A stretch of DNA of 41,650 nt from positions 21,928,131-21,969,780 of the forward strand of contig CM022677.1 in the NCBI GenBank assembly GCA_012295275.1, given 5' to 3'. Each line of letters opens with the position of its first letter. Position 1 is the stretch's first letter. Positions 32,742-40,433 of the stretch are shown here, piece by piece. The stretch comes from Chrysomallon squamiferum. Lineage: Eukaryota > Mollusca > Gastropoda > Neomphalida > Peltospiridae. The notes below the pieces were generated by a model that was given only the letters and a program-made list of their open reading frames with translations, made no database searches and was not told where the DNA came from. Position numbers and translations under genes: made by a program.

Positions 32742-33254
32742 TGTTGTTGTTGTTGTTGTTGTTGTAGATGTAGTAATAATACCAAAAGTTGCAGTCGTAG
32801 CAGTAGTGGTTGCAGTAGTAGTAGTAGTAATAACAGCAGTAGCAGAGTTGTAGCATTAACTTTTGCGGTAGTAGTAGTAGTAGTAGTAGAAGTTGCAGTG
32901 GTTGTAGTAGAATTGTTGTTGATGTTATTATTATTACTTTGCCGTTGCTGCTGTTGCTGATAAATGTTAGAAAAAGAATAATCAGAAAAAAAAAAAAAAA
33001 AAAAAAAAAAAAGAAAGTCCTAAATTCGTATCATAATTGATGTGTTGTTTTTAACACAAAATAAAACTAATTTGAAACGCAGAATAATAATAATAACGAA
33101 ACACATCAATATTAACACGAAAATTAATAACTTTTATAGAGAAACCTTCAAGAAGTATTTTTGTATTTCCGGATCGACAACTTCTTCACAAACACATCCA
33201 TTTCCTCCTCCTCATTTCAACAACAGAAACAGCAACAGCAACAGCAATAATAAC

Positions 33255-33307
<53 letters not shown>

Positions 33308-33391
33308 TTATATCAAAATAAACAATGGTTTTAAAAAATGAAATAAACGATTATTCTATTAATATTCCGTTAAACGATTCGATTAATAATG

Positions 33392-33424
<33 letters not shown>

Positions 33425-33822
33425 AGCCGCTCCCGGGTCACGTGACTCGCGACACGCGCGCGTCACCCGCGAGACCTCACTTCTGCGACGAGTAGGTCTC
33501 GGGGCGCCTCGAGATCTCGGCTGATTAAATCTGTTTCGTTAATTGCGCGCGATAACGCTTGTTAAAAGTAAATTATTCTCTCTGACTGTTTCCCCGCGAC
33601 ACGTTACGCGTCGCTGTTCTCGGACTAGCAGAAGTCGCTTGTGTAGTTAAAAAATAATAATAACAATAATAATAATAATAGTAATTATTAATATTATCTC
33701 CCTTAGATGACGGTGTCGCTTATGTATCAAATAATGGGTTTTCTTCTTTCTGTTGTTAAATTTGTTTCGTCTATTTTTTTTGTATATGGAATAAATAAAT
33801 TGAATACCATACTCTGGAACGT

Positions 33823-33860
<38 letters not shown>

Positions 33861-35431
33861 TGTCTGTCTGTCTGTCTGACTGTTTGTGTGGGTGTGGTGT
33901 GTGGGTGTGGATAAATGTGTTTGGTTATAGGAATTAAATATGCTCTGACTTATCTTCGACTGATTAGACTCTGGACTTAGACAATACTCGGGAACTAACT
34001 GACACAGGAGGACAAAGTCCAATCACGACCTAACAAACCCCGTCAGATGCCGCTGACGAGACTCGAACGAAACGACACCCATTCACCCGCACTCCGACGT
34101 TACTGTTCACCCCCCCCGATGAAGACAACGCTACGTATGTCTGTCTGAATATACGTGTGTTTTCACATCTGCATGTCGTCATTCTTCTCTATTCTTCTAA
34201 TCCTAAAAGTTCATCAAGTTCCATTTTTAATTAGTTCGGGAACTGAAAAGAAAATTTTGACGTCTGTTTTTAACTTTTTTTATTTTTTTTTTTCCCCTCC
34301 ACTCTGTGACTTTATAATATCTTAACGTCTTAACCTATAATATGTGGTATTAATTTTGGAATAAGACAAAGCCTGGATTAACGTCACGTGACACTGGTAT
34401 ACACAGGTGTGTGATAAATGTGTATAGCAAACAGTCTTAATACGAATACAAATCTCGCGGGAGATTTAAACTTTAATTAATTTTCTCGCCTTAGGATAAG
34501 TTCAGGATCAGCAGACGAGAGAGAGATCAGTTCATATTTTTTATTTTTGTTTTTGTTGTTTTTTTTCCCTCCCTTCTGCTTTGTTTGTTTGTTTGTATGT
34601 TTAGCTGCTGTTTCTTTGTTTTAGTTTTGTTTATTTTATTTTATTTTATTTATTTTATTTATTTTATTTATTTTATTTTATTTAAATATTTAAATATTTA
34701 TTTATTTGTTTGTTTGTTTGTTTCTCTTTTGCTACGGCTACTAGAACTATTATTGCAACAACAACAGCTAATACTACCACTACTACTATGCTACTAGTAC
34801 AACTATTACTACAACAGCTACTACTGCTGCTGTTACAACTTGTATTACTAGTACTGCTATTGCTACTACTACTACTACCAAATTTAGTATTACTACTACT
34901 CCTATTATCATTACTACTACTGCCACTATTATTATTATTGCTTCTGCTACTACAACTACTACTACTACTACTACTATCGCTACTATTTCTACTTCTACTA
35001 CTAGCATCAGCCAAATCATTATCTGAGACAAACAAAATTAGCGTGCCGTACAAAATATAATATTACAAGTTTACAAATACGTGACGACCCATGCGTTACA
35101 AAAAGCGTGATTAAACCGCACAAGTGTGGGCCACTTAATTTTTCAATTTTTATTAACATCATCTTCGTTAATCTCCGCCGTTTATCGGTTAATTATCCGC
35201 TGGATTGACGTCGGTAAACTCCGTCTGGAGTGCCGTACAAACAGTCCCACAGTTCGCTGCGGCGCGCTGACCTCGTCATCAAAGAAACGTTATTGCTTCT
35301 TGTTCAGTTTTATTACGTCATAAATTGACGCGATGAAGTCTAAGCAGTGAAGCAGTCAACGTAATGAACAAGATGGTGGTGATTTAGGGCGGTATCTAGG
35401 CAACGGTAAAGAGGTGAAAAAAACGAGACTG

Positions 35432-35497
<66 letters not shown>

Positions 35498-35813
35498 AGA
35501 AGAAGAAGAGAAAATGGAAACACCTAATTAATTAAGATGTTGGAGTATAACGTGCACTATTATATTCTTGTTTGACAGAAATGTATCTAATATCGATATT
35601 AACAGAAGGTCACGTGGTATTAGTTCTTAAGAGCTGCTGATTAAATAAACCTCTACGACAAAGCCATAGAGACACACACGCAGACACAGACACGCACACA
35701 CACACACACACAGATTTTATTACGAATATTGTTTATCACTTTATTTTTTACTCATTCTACTACTGATAATAAAAACAACTACGTCGACTACTACTACTAC
35801 TACTACTACTACG

Positions 35814-35864
<51 letters not shown>

Positions 35865-37994
35865 AAGCAGAAAAATCAGGAAATCCGTTTTCTTTATCGT
35901 CAGTTCCAACGCAGATACAAAGAGCATCTCTCTGGAGTTTTCTTAATAATGATTAACTGTCTGCCAAGACGAATTTCTCCGGTTTCCTTAAGCACGTGCG
36001 CACGAGCTCTTTCCCGCGTCTTATGTAATAATGTAACGAAGGGAACGAAGCATGTGGTTGTAAAATAAACATCTGTAAAAATTATGGTAGTTCAGGGCAC
36101 AATGTCATTTGAATAGGAGCAGACGAAACTATCGCTATAATTGTTGTCATTATTTTAGGTCAAAGGTAATTAATATTAATTGCAGTCGTCGTTAATTACT
36201 GATGTATTTTTGACTTTTGGTTTGGCGAAGAAAGAAACAAAGCAGACGATATTTTCAAAAGACGTATTGCTTCTCCAAATGTGGAGTATAATCTAGAAAG
36301 ATTTGATGACGTAGGCATGTGACGTTGACGTGAATCGGATTAGTAATTCCAGAGGAATCCATACTTTTTTCTTTTCCTTCTTTGACACCCCCCCACGCCA
36401 TGTGTTTTTTTTTTTTTTTTTTTTTTTCTTTAAGTTGTTTTCTTATTAATTAATTCATTTATTAAATTATTAATTAACTAATTTGTTTGTGTGTTTGAAT
36501 ATCTTTTTTTTATGTCATATTTAATATTTTATTTAGTTGTAGTTATGTGTTTATTCCATTCTATTTATTTATTTATTTTTGTTCTGTTTTACCTTTTTTT
36601 TTTTTTTTTCCTGTTTGTTTATTTATCATTTGCTTATTTATTTATTTACTTACTTACTTATCGTCTGTTTATTTGTCTTTATTTTTTTGTCTGTTTATCT
36701 ATTTCGTGTATGTATGTATATATGTATGTACGTGAGTGTGTGTATGCGTGTGTATATATATAAAGGTATATGTGTGTGTTTGCCTGCATGTATGTGTGTA
36801 TATATGATGTGTGTGTAAATATATATTTTACTAATGTCATTTTTTATTTATTTAAGCATTTGTGTAGCTGTATATATTTAAGTATTTATATATCTGTATA
36901 TTTATTTGTATATTTACTAGTGTGTTTGTGTATTCACAAGAGTGTGTTTTTACTAGTGTGTTTGTGTATTTACTAGTGTTTGTGTATTCACTAGAGTGTT
37001 TTTGTATTCACTAGTGTGTTTGTGTATTTACTAGAGTGTTTGTGTATTCACTAGTGTGTTTGTGTATTTACTAGAGTGTTTTTGTATTCACTAGTGTGTT
37101 TGTGTATTTACTAGTGTGTTTGTGTATTCACTAGTGTGTTTGTGTATTTACTAGTGTTTTGTGTATTCACTAGTGTGTTTGTGTATTTACTAGTGTTTTG
37201 TGTATTCACTAGTGTGTTTGTGTATTTACTAGAGTGTTTTTGTATTCACTAGTGTGTTTGTGTATTTACTAGAGTGTTTGTGTATTCACTAGTGTGTTTG
37301 TGTATTTACTAGAGTGTTTGTGTATTCACTAGTGTGTTTGTGTATTTACTAGAGTGTTTGTGTATTCACTAATTTGTGTATTTGCTGTGTATTTGCTGTG
37401 TATTTGCTGTGTATTTGCTGTGTATTTACTGTGTATTTGCTGTGTATTTACTGTGTATTTGCTGTGTATTTGCTGTGCATTTACTGTGCCTTTACTGTGT
37501 ATTTACTGTGTATTTACTGTGTATTTGCTGTGTATTTGCTGTGTATTTGCTGTGTATTTGCTGTGTCTTTACTGTGTATTCGCTGTGTATTTACTGTGTA
37601 TTTGCTGTGTATTGACTGTGTATTCGCTGTGTATTTACTGTGTATTTGCTGTGTATTTGCTGTGTAGTTACTGTGTATTTGCTGTGTATTCGCTGTGTAT
37701 TCGCTGTGTATTTGCTGTGTATTTGTGTATTTACTGTGTATTTGTTGTGTATTCGCTGTGTATTCACTGTGTATTTGCTGTGTATTTGCTGTGTATTTGC
37801 TGTGTATTTACTGTGTACTTACTGTGTATTCGCTGTGTATTTCAGGCTCAGTCAGTGAGAGTGTCGCGGAAGGAGACAAACCCAGCCTGCTGCTCAGAGC
37901 GATCTGCACGTTGAACGGAAAACTAGCAGACGACTGCATCTCCGGTAACGTCGTCGTCGTCGTCGTTTTAATTCTCTTCTTCTTCTTTCTTCTT

Positions 37995-38027
<33 letters not shown>

Positions 38028-39122
38028 ACTACTACTATCACTACTGTTACCACCACAAGCACTACTACTGCTACTACAACTAAAACTACAACTACGATTT
38101 AGAAATAACATTACAGTTCTACTATTCTGTCATTTCTACTACTACTACTACAACTACAATTTACAAATAACATTACTGTTCTATTTTTCAATCATTTCTA
38201 CTACTACTACTACTACTACAACTAAAACTACAACTACAATTTACAAATAACATAACTATTCTACTATTCTATCATTTCTACTACTACTACTACTACTACT
38301 ACTACAACTACAATTTACAAATAACATTACTATTCTACTATTCTATCATTTCTACTACTGCTACTACTACAACTACTTACTATTACGGGTATATCAGCAC
38401 TATCAAAACTACTGCTGCTACTACTGTATCATCATCATTATTGTCTTTAGTAGTGGTAGTAGTAGTAGAAGTAATAGTAGAAGCAGTAGTAGTAGTAGTA
38501 GTAATAGTAGTAGTGGAAATGGTAGTAGTAGTAATAGCAGTAGTAGTAGTTGTAGCTGTAATAGTTGTAGGAGTTGTAGGAGTTGTAGTAGTGGTAGTAA
38601 GTATATCACATAACATAATATAATTTAATATAATATAATATAACATAACATAACATAACATAATATAACATAATATAACACAATACAATATAATACATAA
38701 TTATATAATACAATACAGTAAAACTTTGTTTTAATATCTTTATTTCTTCAACTTTTCTTTCTCTTAGTTCAATTTTTCTTTTATCTTTTCTTTTCTTTTT
38801 TCTTTCTTTGTTGCTTTTTTCTCCATTTTCTCAGTTTAACGCTATTTATATATCATTATTTAGCACCTTGATCGTTAAAACAACATAAACGTCTCCCTTT
38901 ATTTGACAAGTATACAATGACTGCTCCCCAGAGGTTTTATTTACGTTGCTATATACGGCTTCCTCTTTCAATGTTATTTAGTGATAAGCTATTTTCGATT
39001 CGAATCGATTATCGATTTAAGCGAAATCTAATTGAATTAAAGTGACGTAGACATGAGAAGTCGTAGTTTCGGTTGTGTACGACGTGACGTCATCGCATTA
39101 ACAGATTAATCCTTTGATTAGA

Positions 39123-39197
<75 letters not shown>

Positions 39198-39428
39198 AGT
39201 CTATCCAATGTTAATTTTTCGTTTGTTTTGTTTTTCTTGTATCCGTCCGAACATCATGTGTTTGTTTGTTTGTTTGTTTGTTTATTTACTTTCCTATTTA
39301 TTTATTTATTTATTTATTTATTTATTTCAGATCTGCAGTCGAAAATGATGCTAAAGTTATATTCAAATGAAGACTATCGCAAAAGGTAAATAAATAAATA
39401 AATCAAATAAATAAATCAAATAAATAAA

Positions 39429-39487
<59 letters not shown>

Positions 39488-40130
39488 CAAATAAATAAAT
39501 TAATTAATTAATTAGATTAGATTAGATTCTGCACATAGACAATAATTATTCGGAACGAATGAATGTTTAACCACACCCGAGCACGAATATTTATTTAATA
39601 CCGGAAAATCAGAAGAAGACAAAATCCAAACACGACCTCAATAACGTCAGAAGACGCTGACGAGATTCGAACTTGTGTCATCCTCTGTCCGCATTGCAGG
39701 AGTGGTCGATAATAGCAGACGACAACTGAGACAAATTCCTTTTTTCATTTTTTCTTCGTTTTATTTATTTATTTATTAATTTATTTATTTATTAATTTAT
39801 TTATTAAGGTATTTAAGTGAAATGAAATGGAATGAATTGAAATAAAATTGTAAATTAAATTAAATTAAATTAAATTAAATTGGTAATTTGATTAGTTACT
39901 TACCGATCCAAGACATAAGACGCTTAAAATGATTTCAAAAAAAGAAAGAAAAAAAAAAACAAAAGAAAAGAAAAAAAAAAAAGAAGAAGGAAAAAAGATA
40001 TATACATTATCTTAAGTAATGTTTCGTCATGAGGTTTTAGCGAAAATGTTGATCACGTGACTTCCATGGCAACCAAACAGAATGTAATCAACGTTTATTA
40101 ACAGCAGAAAATTACGTATAATAATAACAA

Positions 40131-40161
<31 letters not shown>

Positions 40162-40398
40162 AGTTATAAATGAATATATATAAAGATATATATAATTTTC
40201 AATGTTGGGATATATGTAACGAACAGGGAAAACTAACTTAGTTTTAAAAACCCCATTTAATCAGACTTTTCGAGTTCACGCCACATATATTTTTTTATTT
40301 ACTTATTAACTTTTTCTTTCTTTCCTTAATCATTTTATTTTTTTTTATATATATATATATTTTTTTTAAACATAATATTTATGATGAAACACCCACAC

Positions 40399-40433
<35 letters not shown>

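Noticed and set aside
34060-34110. Functional tRNA gene on the minus strand
   Set aside because: A B-box-like sequence is present but no A box, no foldable acceptor stem and no clear anticodon arm; the body shared with 39511-39720 shows it is a SINE-like repeat.
35126-35323. 65-codon open frame in a unique block
   Set aside because: Length is within chance for this region, with no motif and no supporting splice sites in a phase compatible with the neighbouring exons.
37354-37914. 186-codon Cys/Val/Tyr-rich open frame
   Set aside because: It is a translation of the 11-bp minisatellite, open in all three frames because the unit has no stop. Only its last part overlaps the real exon 2, which is read in another frame.
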